From Affinirhizobium lemnae (GTDB lineage: Bacteria > Pseudomonadota > Alphaproteobacteria > Rhizobiales > Rhizobiaceae), in assembly GCF_022968395.1 (NCBI RefSeq), contig NZ_JALJQZ010000025.1, forward strand, positions 1-60,768: a stretch of DNA of 60,768 nucleotides. Direction: 5' to 3'. Of this stretch, positions 1-8,041 are shown piece by piece. The first letter of the stretch is position 1. Every line of letters begins with the position of its first letter. Below the pieces are notes generated by a model. The model was not told the DNA's origin. It was given only the letters and a program-made list of their open reading frames with translations, and ran no database searches. Position numbers and translations under genes: made by a program.

Positions 1-75
1 CCAACTTCATGGGATTCGTCAAACTCGCAGCCATCGCCATCTGGCTCAAATAGCTAAATCGTCACTACCGCCTAG
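1..75 (+). mobile_element. IS5-type insertion sequence, right end (partial)
   Basis: Bases 3-53 read in one frame as the last 16 codons of a transposase (NFMGFVKLAAIAIWLK, stop at 51-53), a C-terminus I recall from IS5-family transposases of rhizobia. About 20 bases of terminal sequence follow, ending in CTAG, which fits a YTAR target of IS5 elements. The same 75 bases recur in inverted orientation at 60694-60768. The rest of the element lies outside the window. Family assignment rests on the short C-terminus and the target-like CTAG. Confidence 0.75.
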
Positions 76-117
76 GATTTTCATCTGATCTGCTGTACCC
101 GCAAACTTGAGTTCTTT

Positions 118-318
118 GTGGACGGCAGCGAGTTTCAGCAATTGGCGGTTAGGGGCAACCACACCGGCGTCGGCTCGCTGACACCAGCCGAGTTCGCTCA
201 GACCATCAACCCGCGACGTGATGCGGTGCACAGCCGGAATGGCTCCGCACCGCAACTCGCCGCTAGCGCCCACAATACCGTAACCCAAAACCACCGGAGC
301 GAATTCAAAACTGGATAA
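118..318 (+). pseudogene. C-terminal remnant of an IS3-family transposase (orfB)
   Basis: The frame reads a stretch with HTGVGSLTPAEFAQTINPR and ends in a tail with NGSAPQ and SEFKTG. This is the C-terminal end of IS3-family OrfB/integrase proteins common in rhizobia, where the motif is normally a Y-N-x-x-R-P-H-S-x-L-G-x-L-T-P-type string. The integrase catalytic core (DDE) is absent and the residues before GNHTGVG do not match the family, so this is a decayed fragment. The bases just after the stop (about 310-337, ending GGGGGCAAGGTCA) resemble the right end of such an element. The region to 472 holds nothing else I can support. Confidence 0.6.
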
Positions 319-472
319 AACTTGGGGGCAAGGTCACCCTCGGTGCGGTTGTTTTCTGACAGCATAAGCCGCTATCAAACGGTAAGAAGCAGGATTGCGG
401 TTATCTGCCGTTGAGAAACGGGATTGTTGGGGCGACTCTTAAAATACTCACCGCCTCTACTTGTATCTGGGA

Positions 473-1057
473 TCATTCGGGCAAATGGAAAATTAGATGC
501 CCGCCGAGGTAGATCGCTGCTCTGTTTATAGCTCTGAAGTTTGGATACTGCGGACGACATCCGCGCTTCTGGAAATATGTCTTTGTGCGGCAGTCTTCGT
601 CCAACTCGCGCATGTTGATTTTTACGTCATAACAGCGTGAACGCACCGCATCCAATGCAGGAACGCCAGTCAGTTTGTAGGGGCGCTTTTTGCGACGATA
701 ACCGTAATAGCGCGCTACTGCACAGATGTTATCCCATTCGACGCCTGGAAAGGCCGCGCAGATTTCGGCGCGGGTCCCGGTGGGATAGAGTTTCTTCAGA
801 CGTACCTTGTCCAATGCTCCCCAGTGATGCCGCTTACGACATAAGCCAATCGCATGACAATGTGATTTGATCACTGTGAACGATCTATTGTAGAGGATTT
901 GTCTAAGGGAGAAGTAGTCTGGATAAAAAAGACGACAAATGAAATTTTCGCCGTCAGTCCACACCCGTTGCCCGAAAAGCGTGTAACCCGACCTTAGAAT
1001 ATGGGCGCGCATACGGGCTGCAGATGCCGCGCCACTGGAATGGTCCCTAAGCCGCAT
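473..1057 (-). CDS. Hypothetical protein with a helix-turn-helix-like segment
   Basis: Function not recognised. The 194-residue product is basic and rich in aromatic residues. Around residues 80-120 it has a run of the type L..LYP...RAEICAAFPGVEWDNICAVARYYGYRRKKRP, which resembles small Myb/SANT-like or resolvase-like DNA-binding helices seen in phage and plasmid proteins. The C-terminal part (NMRELDEDCRTKTYF to AIYLGG) looks like a second conserved block. The start has a good ribosome binding site (GGAGAGG a few bases upstream). The gene lies 11 bases downstream of the H-NS-like gene and is probably co-transcribed with it. Proximity to IS remnants suggests accessory DNA. Confidence 0.55.
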   Translation of the reverse strand: MRLRDHSSGAASAARMRAHILRSGYTLFGQRVWTDGENFICRLFYPDYFSLRQILYNRSFTVIKSHCHAIGLCRKRHHWGALDKVRLKKLYPTGTRAEICAAFPGVEWDNICAVARYYGYRRKKRPYKLTGVPALDAVRSRCYDVKINMRELDEDCRTKTYFQKRGCRPQYPNFRAINRAAIYLGGHLIFHLPE

Positions 1058-1068
1058 GTGCCTCTCCG

Positions 1069-1290
1069 CTAGGAAGGCTTCTTGACTTTCATCGTGCGGT
1101 ACGAGTTGAACGTGCCTGCCTTGTCCGTGAACGCTTCAACCAAAGACGGAGGCAATCCATTCAACTCACGAAGCTGAAGCGCCAACTCGGCAAATCGACG
1201 CTTCAGATCAACAATTTCAGTCTCTCGAACCTTCTCGATTGCGGCTTCGATTTCAGCTTTTTGTTTAAGAAGTTCGGCCAATTTTGACAT
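1069..1290 (-). CDS. Small coiled-coil protein, H-NS-like N-terminal type
   Basis: The 73-residue product starts MSKLAELLKQKAEIEAAIEK and continues as a charged amphipathic helix to about residue 45. This resembles the oligomerisation half of H-NS/MvaT-type nucleoid proteins. The usual DNA-binding C-terminus (a YRDP..G..W.G-type motif) is missing and is replaced by a short basic tail ending RTMKVKKPS. The ATG at 1290 was preferred over an upstream in-frame start at 1332 because GGAGGG lies 6-7 bases before it. It is probably the first gene of a two-gene operon. It could also be an unrelated coiled-coil protein. Confidence 0.55.
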   Translation of the reverse strand: MSKLAELLKQKAEIEAAIEKVRETEIVDLKRRFAELALQLRELNGLPPSLVEAFTDKAGTFNSYRTMKVKKPS

Positions 1291-1316
1291 TACGCCCTCC
1301 ATAAATCCGATATATT

Positions 1317-1334
1317 GTTTGATTTTTATCAAAC
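1317..1334 (-). promoter_or_regulatory. 18-bp palindrome containing a FixK/FNR-type box
   Basis: GTTTGAT-TTTT-ATCAAAC is a perfect inverted repeat with 7-base arms. Its core TTGAT-N4-ATCAA fits the FNR/FixK consensus exactly, like the two boxes before the cco operons. The centre is about 35 bases before the start at 1290, closer than a class II activator site normally allows, so repression or a chance palindrome is as likely as anaerobic activation. Confidence 0.45.
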
Positions 1335-1635
1335 GTGAGTCAAGGCCCGAACCGACACCCTACGCGATGTCCGCGACAAAGCCATCCGGATAGTTGCCTT
1401 TGCCTCCAGAGGGAGCATCCAACCCATCAGTTCACAACCGATGGCTTGTCCCTCGCCACGATCCTGGAATTCTCATTCTGTATGAGAGCAATTCAGGGGT
1501 TGAACCCGTATGAACCGGATGTGCGCCATGTGTGTATGCACCACTATAGTGAGCATTGAAGCACCTAACTCGTCCTAAAGGCGAAAATGATCTTGATCAT
1601 CAATACATCCGAGACTATCACTTGGTTGCATTAAT
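1335..1635. other. Intergenic stretch without a recognisable gene
   Basis: I see no supported coding frame here; short open frames show no familiar motifs. The only structure noted is TTGAT-C-ATCAA at 1593-1603, a short palindrome upstream of the methyltransferase gene whose spacing does not fit an FNR box. The stretch lies between IS-related DNA and the methyltransferase and may be decayed accessory sequence. Confidence 0.4.
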
Positions 1636-2469
1636 GTGAAAGGTAGTCACGTGGGCATTCGTAATCCTCTCAGCATTCTGATCAACGGGCTCAAAACCGC
1701 TTGTGTGGAGGCGGAGGAGACTGCTCCGATTGAGACCGCGGCGGCGCCTGCGGAGGTCCACCAGGTAAAGCCTTCTGCCGACACTGTGGAAGGCCCTAAA
1801 CTAAATCTAGGTTCGGGCCACGACAACAAGGTCGGCTGGATCAACGTGGATATGCACGAACGTCACTCACCCGATATCGTGGCGGATGTGACCAAGCTGG
1901 TCACGATCGGGGACAATTATGCTGCCTATGCACTGGCTCAAGATGTCCTTGAACATGTAAGCAGAGACACCGTCTTGACTGCCCTGCACGAATGGAACCG
2001 CGTTCTTCGCCATGATGGCCTGCTTGAAGTCCGCACAACGGACGTCATCGCCATCACCGATCTCATGCGCCAACCCGAACGGGACAACCCCGAGGAACAC
2101 AATAGGCTCCTGCAGTGCATATTCGGTACCCAAGGCTATGTCGGTGACTTCCACTTGAGTGGCTTTACCGAAACCTGGATGCGGGATGCGCTTGAGAAGG
2201 CAGGCTTCGAGGTTGTTTATTTTGGTCGTCATGATCAATGGTTGCTGGATGTGGTCGCAAGGAAAGTTAGTCATTCCCCGCCAGATCGCCTCATCACCGA
2301 GGGGACGAATGAGGAATTCATCGAGGCCGCCTATAGCACAATCCTGAAGCGAGAACCAGACGATGACGGGCGCGCCTATTGGCTCTCACAGCTGGCTGAC
2401 GGGATTACCAGAGAATACATTGTGCGGCATTTTCGGGACACGAACGAGCGGGCTTCGGGCAACGATTAA
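1636..2469 (+). CDS. SAM-dependent methyltransferase fused to a DUF4214 domain
   Basis: The 277-residue product has a class I methyltransferase core: motif I LNLGSGHDNKVGWINVD at residues 56-72, a DVLEHV motif at about 103-108, and a W..VL...G.LEVRTTD strand after it. The C-terminal 52 residues (FIEAAYSTILKREPDDDGR to the end) match DUF4214, a short domain found in secreted and surface-layer repeat proteins and in glycosyltransferase fusions. The set-up suggests methylation of a cell-surface sugar or polysaccharide, an inference only. The gene starts with GTG at 1636. A second GTG at 1651 has GAAAGG about 8 bases before it and may be the real start. Confidence 0.7.
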   Translation: MKGSHVGIRNPLSILINGLKTACVEAEETAPIETAAAPAEVHQVKPSADTVEGPKLNLGSGHDNKVGWINVDMHERHSPDIVADVTKLVTIGDNYAAYALAQDVLEHVSRDTVLTALHEWNRVLRHDGLLEVRTTDVIAITDLMRQPERDNPEEHNRLLQCIFGTQGYVGDFHLSGFTETWMRDALEKAGFEVVYFGRHDQWLLDVVARKVSHSPPDRLITEGTNEEFIEAAYSTILKREPDDDGRAYWLSQLADGITREYIVRHFRDTNERASGND

Positions 2470-2504
2470 CAGGGCTGTTGTGTCTGATGCGTATTGTCTC
2501 AGAC

Positions 2505-2759
2505 CTAGCGCCTTGGCTCTCCGCCCGGCGCGTAAACGCTTTTGCTTTCAAAGCGAAACTTGTGGCTGCACTGGCAGCGCAGCATGTATTTGCGCGGATC
2601 GCGTGACGCGAATTCGGTCGAGAAGCCCTTCGGCATTTCGTCGATCTGGAAGCCGGGGTCTTTACGGCGCGGGTCATCATCCTCGGAAACCTCGGCAAAG
2701 CCAGAGTGTCCGCATTGAGGGCATTCAAGTTTCCGGGAGTATCGATCGCGCGCAGCCAT
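2505..2759 (-). CDS. Small zinc-ribbon protein
   Basis: The 84-residue soluble protein has Cys13-x2-Cys16 (ECPQCGHSG) and Cys62-x-Cys64 (RCQCSHKF), which form a likely zinc ribbon with an acidic linker (SEDDDPRRKDPG) between. Proteins of this kind are conserved but uncharacterised in rhizobia as far as I recall; no enzymatic motif is visible. It is transcribed away from the glycosylase gene, with about 110 bases between the two starts. Length and arrangement suggest a complete gene; the function is unknown. Confidence 0.6.
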   Translation of the reverse strand: MAARDRYSRKLECPQCGHSGFAEVSEDDDPRRKDPGFQIDEMPKGFSTEFASRDPRKYMLRCQCSHKFRFESKSVYAPGGEPRR

Positions 2760-2868
2760 GCCGCTTACCTAAGATGGTAGCTTGACGATGGCAAGCCTGC
2801 TGATCTTTGACTTGCCGAATGTTTTCGCCGCGTCCAGATAGTGACATGGCAATGGGAGAAAGAGGCGT

Positions 2869-3426
2869 TTGCAGGAATCCAAAAAGTTCTTCAACAGGAG
2901 CGCCGTCGAGGTTGCCCGCGATCTCATCGGTGCGAACCTTTGCGTTGATGGGATTGGCGGGGTCATCGTCGAGACTGAAGCCTATATGCCCGACGATCCG
3001 GCTTCGCATAGTTTTCGCGGCCAGACGAACCGCAACCGCTCCATGTTCGGGCCGCCAGCGCACGCCTATGTCTACCGTTCCTATGGCATTCACTGGTGCC
3101 TGAACTTCGTGTGCCTTCCCGCAAGCGCGGTGCTGATCCGCGCCCTCCAGCCGGTCCACGGCCTGGCAGAGATGGAAGAGCGGCGCCGGGTTTCCGATCC
3201 ATTGCTGCTATGCGCTGGACCCGGAAGGGTTTCGCAGGCACTCGGCATCGACATCCGGCATGATGGCCTACCCTTGTCAGACGCGCCCTTCAAACTGAAA
3301 CCATCCCGCGAGCCGGTGCTGGTCGTCACCGACCGGAGAATCGGCATCAGCAAGGCGGTTGATCATCTCTGGCGATTCGGCCTGCAGGATTCCGTCTACG
3401 TGAGCAAAAAATTCAGGTCGTCTTGA
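2869..3426 (+). CDS. mpg: Putative 3-methyladenine DNA glycosylase (AAG/MPG family)
   Basis: The 185-residue protein matches the AAG/MPG family, which removes alkylated purines such as 3-methyladenine to start base excision repair. It has the substrate-pocket motifs RSAVEVARDLIGA near the start, GGVIVETEAYMPDDPASHSF (residues 30-49) with the catalytic-type Glu, MFGPPAHAYVYRSYGIHWCLN, and CAGPGRVSQALGI. Length fits the bacterial family. The start is TTG at 2869, preceded by an AG-rich stretch (GAGAAAGAGG); no in-frame ATG lies closer. Confidence 0.88.
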   Translation: MQESKKFFNRSAVEVARDLIGANLCVDGIGGVIVETEAYMPDDPASHSFRGQTNRNRSMFGPPAHAYVYRSYGIHWCLNFVCLPASAVLIRALQPVHGLAEMEERRRVSDPLLLCAGPGRVSQALGIDIRHDGLPLSDAPFKLKPSREPVLVVTDRRIGISKAVDHLWRFGLQDSVYVSKKFRSS

Positions 3427-3457
3427 TTGGTAAAATTGGCAGTCACCTCACTAGGAC

Positions 3458-3475
3458 TATTTTAAACTTAAAATA
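3458..3475. promoter_or_regulatory. AT-rich 18-bp palindrome upstream of kynU
   Basis: TATTTTAA-AC-TTAAAATA is a perfect inverted repeat (8-base arms, 2-base spacer) about 72 bases before the kynU start. It is a candidate operator for the kynurenine operon. Lrp-type regulators such as KynR control such operons in other bacteria, but no kynR-like gene lies next to this one. Confidence 0.4.
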
Positions 3476-3546
3476 TCTGGATTATCGTCATCGTCTGTAT
3501 TCTTCGGCTATGACGAGGCGGTGAGGTTTATGATGGGATTGTCGGC

Positions 3547-4746
3547 ATGATGGATTTTGCTAGGACACGTACTTTGTTTCACATGCCGGATGGTGTCATT
3601 TATCTGGATGGGAATTCGCTCGGGCCCTTGCCGCATTCAGCCGTGGAGCGGGTTTCCTCGTTGATGACACATCAGTGGGGCGAGATGCTGATCCGCGGCT
3701 GGAACGACGCGCAGTGGATGACCATGCCACGCCGGATAGGCGACCGCGTTGGCAGACTGATCGGTGCACCTGCCGGAACCGTGGTCATGGGTGACACGCT
3801 TTCCATCAAGGTTTATCAGGCACTCGCCTCAGCCCTTGATCTCGTTGAAGACAAAAGCCGCCGGGTGATCCTGTCGGACAGCGGCAACTTTCCGTCCGAT
3901 CTCTACATGGCGGAAGGGCTCTTTAAGTCTCTTGATCGCGGTTACGTGCTGAAAGTTGTCGCGCCGGACGACGTGGAGGCGGCGATCGACGAAACCGTGG
4001 CCGTAACGCTGTTGACGGAAGTGGATTATCGCACTGGCCGGCTGCATGACATGAAGGCGCTGACCGCCAAGGCCCATGCCGTGGGTGCACTTGCGATCTG
4101 GGATCTGGCGCATTCTGCAGGCGCCATCCCGGTTGACCTCGCGGGGGCTGAAGCCGATTTCGCCGTGGGCTGCACTTACAAATATCTGAACGGTGGGCCG
4201 GGTGCGCCCGCCTTCATCTATGTGGCGCCGCAATGGGCGGACAAGGCACGTCCTGCCCTCTCGGGATGGCTGGGCCACGAAAGACCGTTTGCTTTCGATC
4301 TCACCTATCGACCGGGCGACGGAATAGACCGCATGCGCGTCGGTACACCGCCGATCATTGCGCTGGCGGCGCTCGATGCGGCTCTCGATGCGTGGGACGG
4401 CATCGACATGGCCGATATCCGACAGAAGTCGATTGCACTGTGCGATCTGTTCATTCGTGAGGTTGAAGGCAAATGCCCGAGCCTGAAACTCGGTTCACCA
4501 CGGGACGGCAGCAAGCGGGGCAGCCAGGTATCCTTCATTCATCCCCAAGGCTATGCGATCATGCAGGCCTTGATCAGCCGCGGCGTGATTGGCGACTTCC
4601 GGGCGCCGGATGCAATCCGCTTTGGTTTCACGCCGCTTTACATCGATGAGACCGACGTTCGCGCTGCTGTCGATATTCTGGCCGACATCATGACGAACAA
4701 TCTCTGGGATCAGCCACAGTTCAAGCAGAAGGCGCTCGTGACGTGA
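3547..4746 (+). CDS. kynU: Kynureninase
   Basis: This PLP enzyme cleaves kynurenine to anthranilate and alanine. The 399-residue product has the family N-terminus [11 protein letters not shown] (19-29), the PLP-binding Asp in [11 protein letters not shown] (Asp186), and the Schiff-base Lys in [15 protein letters not shown] (Lys212). Length is a little below the usual 410-420. It is the first gene of a tight operon: its stop overlaps the start of kynA, and a formamidase gene follows, so the three together turn tryptophan into anthranilate. ATG codons at 3547 and 3550 are both possible starts. A palindrome at 3458-3475 may control the operon. Confidence 0.95.
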   Translation: MMDFARTRTLFHMPDGVIYLDGNSLGPLPHSAVERVSSLMTHQWGEMLIRGWNDAQWMTMPRRIGDRVGRLIGAPAGTVVMGDTLSIKVYQALASALDLVEDKSRRVILSDSGNFPSDLYMAEGLFKSLDRGYVLKVVAPDDVEAAIDETVAVTLLTEVDYRTGRLHDMKALTAKAHAVGALAIWDLAHSAGAIPVDLAGAEADFAVGCTYKYLNGGPGAPAFIYVAPQWADKARPALSGWLGHERPFAFDLTYRPGDGIDRMRVGTPPIIALAALDAALDAWDGIDMADIRQKSIALCDLFIREVEGKCPSLKLGSPRDGSKRGSQVSFIHPQGYAIMQALISRGVIGDFRAPDAIRFGFTPLYIDETDVRAAVDILADIMTNNLWDQPQFKQKALVT

Positions 4747-5582
4747 CCGACAAGCCCTATGATCCTTCCCGGGAGGGGGCGCAAATGTCCTTTCGCGAGC
4801 GCATGTCCTATACGGACTATCTGCAGCTCGACCCGATCCTTTCTGCTCAGAAACCACTTTCCAGCGCACATGACGAGTTGCTCTTCATCATCCAGCATCA
4901 GACGTCCGAGCTCTGGATGAAGCTCGCGATCCACGAGATCACCTCCGCCATGCAGGCCATTCGACGGGACGATCCGCAGCCCGCGTTCAAGATGCTGTCA
5001 CGCGTGGCACGCATATTCGAGCAGTTGAACAGTGCCTGGGACGTGCTACGCACGATGACGCCAAGCGAATATACCGATTTCCGCAACGCGCTTGGTCAGT
5101 CTTCCGGCTTTCAGTCCTATCAGTATCGCGCCATTGAGTTTCTGGCGGGCAATCGCAATGCGGCCATGCTGGGGCCGCACCAGCACAGACCGGACCTGAT
5201 GGCGCATCTGGAAGACATTCTTTCCCGCCCCAGTCTCTACGATGAAGCCATTCTGCTTCTCGGACGAAGCGGTTTCGACATCGGCGCTGACGGCGAACGC
5301 CAGGATTGGCGTGACAAACGTGCTGAGAGCGAGCAGGTGCTGGAAGCCTGGCGAGCCGTCTATGCGGCGCCCGGCAAACATTGGGTGCTTTACGAGTTGG
5401 CGGAAAAGCTGGTGGATTTCGAAGACTATTTCCGTCGCTGGCGTTTCAACCATGTCACCACCGTCGAGCGTGTCATCGGCTTCAAGCGTGGCACTGGTGG
5501 GACGTCTGGCACCCAGTATCTGAAGAAGATGCTGGAGGTGGAACTGTTTCCAGAATTGTGGCGCGTCAGAACCGTACTTTGA
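4743..5582 (+). CDS. kynA: Tryptophan 2,3-dioxygenase
   Basis: This heme enzyme opens the indole ring of tryptophan to N-formylkynurenine. The 279-residue protein carries family signatures [27 protein letters not shown] (substrate-binding His and Arg region) and [21 protein letters not shown], the last with the proximal heme His and the substrate-contacting GTGGT loop. The GTG at 4743 overlaps the kynU stop (GTGA) and keeps the conserved [11 protein letters not shown]-terminus. An ATG at 4785 with a strong GGGAGGGGG before it is an alternative that would remove 14 residues. Confidence 0.95.
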   Translation: MTDKPYDPSREGAQMSFRERMSYTDYLQLDPILSAQKPLSSAHDELLFIIQHQTSELWMKLAIHEITSAMQAIRRDDPQPAFKMLSRVARIFEQLNSAWDVLRTMTPSEYTDFRNALGQSSGFQSYQYRAIEFLAGNRNAAMLGPHQHRPDLMAHLEDILSRPSLYDEAILLLGRSGFDIGADGERQDWRDKRAESEQVLEAWRAVYAAPGKHWVLYELAEKLVDFEDYFRRWRFNHVTTVERVIGFKRGTGGTSGTQYLKKMLEVELFPELWRVRTVL

Positions 5583-5600
5583 CACCAGCGGGAGGGATTC

Positions 5601-6428
5601 ATGCTGTTTTACCGTATCGATGATTGGAGTGACGCCTATACGAACGGCGGCAACATCCCGCGCGGCGAAGCCTGGCCTGAAGTCTGGGTGGAACCGGCAA
5701 GGCTCTATCGCGAACGCATGATCGAAGCAGGTCGTGCCCGGCTCGATCTTTCCTATGGAGCAAACCCGCGCAATCGCTTTGATCTCTTCCTGCCACAAGG
5801 AACTCCGAAGGGTCTGGTCGTCTACGTCCACGGCGGCTACTGGCAGGCGCTCGACAAAAGCTACTGGTCGCATCTGGCTAATGGCAGCATCGAGCATGGC
5901 TTTGCGGTGGCCATGCCTTCCTACACGCTTTGTCCGGATGCGCGCGTAGGGGACATCGTTCAGGAAGTCGCCGCTGCGATTTCGGATGCGGCAGGCGAGA
6001 TCGACGGACCAATCCACCTGACAGGCCACTCCGCCGGCGGACATCTCGTCACGCGTATGGTAGCCGAAACCTCACCCCTGCCGAACGATGTTCGTTCACG
6101 GGTGCGGACGGTGGTTTCGATTTCCGGCGTTCATGATCTGCGGCCGCTGGTGAACACCAACCTCAATGCGAAGCTGCGGCTTGATGATGAGGAGGCCGCT
6201 CAGGAAAGTCCCGTCTTGATGAGGCCCGGTCGCGACACGCGCCTTTTCTGCTGGGTAGGTGCGAACGAGCGCTCTGAATTCGTTCGCCAGAATACGTTGA
6301 TGGCCAGCGTGTGGCTCGGTCTCGGCGCGGAAACCGGAGCCTATGCGGAACCTGACAAGCACCATTTCACGATTGTCGATGGGCTTGCCGATCCTCATCA
6401 TCCTCTGGTGAAGACCCTCCTCTCCTGA
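5601..6428 (+). CDS. Kynurenine formamidase, alpha/beta-hydrolase type
   Basis: The 275-residue alpha/beta hydrolase has HGGYW at residues 77-81, the oxyanion motif of eukaryotic-type arylformamidases, and the nucleophile elbow GHSAGGHL (Ser144). The C-terminal His is likely in ADPHHPLV. Position right after kynU-kynA says it hydrolyses N-formylkynurenine to kynurenine. It is not the metal-dependent cyclase-like KynB found in many bacteria, so I leave the symbol empty. The ATG at 5601 has GGGAGGG before it, 18 bases after the kynA stop. Confidence 0.88.
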   Translation: MLFYRIDDWSDAYTNGGNIPRGEAWPEVWVEPARLYRERMIEAGRARLDLSYGANPRNRFDLFLPQGTPKGLVVYVHGGYWQALDKSYWSHLANGSIEHGFAVAMPSYTLCPDARVGDIVQEVAAAISDAAGEIDGPIHLTGHSAGGHLVTRMVAETSPLPNDVRSRVRTVVSISGVHDLRPLVNTNLNAKLRLDDEEAAQESPVLMRPGRDTRLFCWVGANERSEFVRQNTLMASVWLGLGAETGAYAEPDKHHFTIVDGLADPHHPLVKTLLS

Positions 6429-6554
6429 CTTTTCACGCTTCGTCGTGTTCGTCTGTAAAATGTGAGCGACCGACCTCAACATATCCCCTCCCCTTCGGTC
6501 TGAAGGGGATCTACGCTTGGGTGGGACGGAATGCGAATCACCGGGTGACGACCA

Positions 6555-7262
6555 ATGACCATGGCGAGACGAAAGCGATTGATTCGGGCGCAACATGCCT
6601 GGACAGGGATTGCGCTCGTTGCCGCGATTTCCTTCCTGGCCGGAATGACTGATGCCATCGGTCTGCGGCTTTCCGGCGACTTTGTTTCGTTCATGACGGG
6701 CAATACCACCCGCGCCGCGATTTTCTTCGTGGATGGCAACTGGGGGCATGGACTGGTGCTGCTCGGCGCCATTGCCCTTTTTGTCATGGGCAACGCGCTA
6801 GGCATTGTCATCGCCAGTATCGTTCGACGCAGGATCTTCGGGGTTCTGGCGACGGTGGCCCTGCTCCTCAGCTTCGCTTCGATATTGGACCAGCCGCAGC
6901 TTGGCGTCTTGCGCTTTTACCTCGTCGTTCTCGCCATGGGCGTCGTGAACGCCGCCGTCGAACAGATCGAAGGCCTGCCGATCGGTCTCACCTATGTAAC
7001 GGGGGCATTATCGCGCCTGGGGCGCGGCATTGGCCGCTTCATCATGGGAGACCGGCGGCTGGACTGGTCCATCCAGATCGTACCCTGGTCCGGCATGGTG
7101 ACGGGTGCCCTGTGCGGCGCCCTGATCGGCGGTGCATTTGCGCGCGAATCATTGTTACTTGCGGCGGTTTTTGCCATGGGCATCGCCATTTCGTCGCTTT
7201 TTATCCGCAAGACGCTGCACCACCACTATAACCAGCGCCCTGCCAGCACCTCACGTAGATAG
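6555..7262 (+). CDS. DUF1275 (YoaK-type) membrane protein
   Basis: The 235-residue protein has about six hydrophobic segments and the family motif ISFLAGMTDAIG....GDFVSFMTGNTT near residues 22-50. DUF1275 members are inner-membrane proteins of unknown function, some annotated as permeases. It is followed at once by the ydcF-like gene, whose likely start lies 5 bases after this stop, so the two are probably co-transcribed. A second ATG at 6561 is equally plausible as start. Confidence 0.8.
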   Translation: MTMARRKRLIRAQHAWTGIALVAAISFLAGMTDAIGLRLSGDFVSFMTGNTTRAAIFFVDGNWGHGLVLLGAIALFVMGNALGIVIASIVRRRIFGVLATVALLLSFASILDQPQLGVLRFYLVVLAMGVVNAAVEQIEGLPIGLTYVTGALSRLGRGIGRFIMGDRRLDWSIQIVPWSGMVTGALCGALIGGAFARESLLLAAVFAMGIAISSLFIRKTLHHHYNQRPASTSRR

Positions 7263-7267
7263 TGTTC

Positions 7268-8041
7268 ATGTTTTATCTCTCGAAGATCGTCTGGCTGGTC
7301 GCACAGCCGCTTTCGCTTGTGTTCCTGGCGATCCTGCTGGCGCTGCTTCTCAACCTCGCAGGATGGCGGAAATCCGGTTTCCTGTTTTCGAGCCTTGCTG
7401 CGCTTATGCTGTTCGTGACGCTTTACACGACAACCGGCAACGTTGTTCTGCAAAGGCTCGAGAACCAGGCGGTCCGCCCTCAACCGGACCCTGCCTCCGT
7501 TTCCTGCATCATCATGCTGGGCGGCGCGATCGAAAATGACGTGATGGACACACGCGGTGGCATAGAGTTCAACGCAGCGGCGGACCGCTATACGCAGACG
7601 GTGAGACTGGCTCTGAAATACCCGCAAGCCAGGTTGATCATTTCCGGTGGCGATGGCTCGTTCAGCGGGCGTTATGAAGGTGAAGCAGAGGCGACAGAAC
7701 GGTTTTTTACCGATTTCGGGATCAACGCCGACCGTCTGATCAAGGAAAACACGTCGCGCAACACGTTTGAGAACTCAGCCAACACCAGGGAGCTCTTAGA
7801 GCGGCACGGCCTGACAGATTGCCTGCTGGTGACCTCCGCCTTTCACATGCCACGCGCCACGGCGCTCTTTGCCAAAATGGGGATCGGCGTCGTTCCCTAC
7901 CCGGTCGACTATCGAACGACTGGCAAGACGGAGATCGACTTCGATTTCACCCAACCTTCGCTCAATGCCCAGAACATGGCAACGGCAGTCCGGGAATGGC
8001 TGGCGATCATCGCCTATCGGCTATCCGGGCGAACCGGCTGA
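7268..8041 (+). CDS. YdcF/ElyC-family DUF218 membrane protein
   Basis: Two N-terminal membrane segments (about residues 8-28 and 33-55) are followed by a DUF218 domain: CIIMLGGAIEN, YPQARLIISGGDGSFSG with a Glu-rich ExE...F region, then SRNTFENSANTRELL and VTSAFHMPRATALFAKMG. ElyC of E. coli, in the same fold, takes part in envelope and peptidoglycan homeostasis; the role here is unproven. The ATG at 7268 is preferred over GTG at 7262, which would sit inside the upstream stop region. Length is 257 residues. It converges on the gene at 8042. Confidence 0.8.
   Translation: MFYLSKIVWLVAQPLSLVFLAILLALLLNLAGWRKSGFLFSSLAALMLFVTLYTTTGNVVLQRLENQAVRPQPDPASVSCIIMLGGAIENDVMDTRGGIEFNAAADRYTQTVRLALKYPQARLIISGGDGSFSGRYEGEAEATERFFTDFGINADRLIKENTSRNTFENSANTRELLERHGLTDCLLVTSAFHMPRATALFAKMGIGVVPYPVDYRTTGKTEIDFDFTQPSLNAQNMATAVREWLAIIAYRLSGRTG

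Noticed and set aside
1593..1603. TTGAT-C-ATCAA as another FNR/FixK site
   Set aside because: The spacer is one base instead of four.
5046..6044. 332-codon minus-strand frame across kynA and the formamidase gene
   Set aside because: It overlaps two genes with clear catalytic motifs and has none itself.
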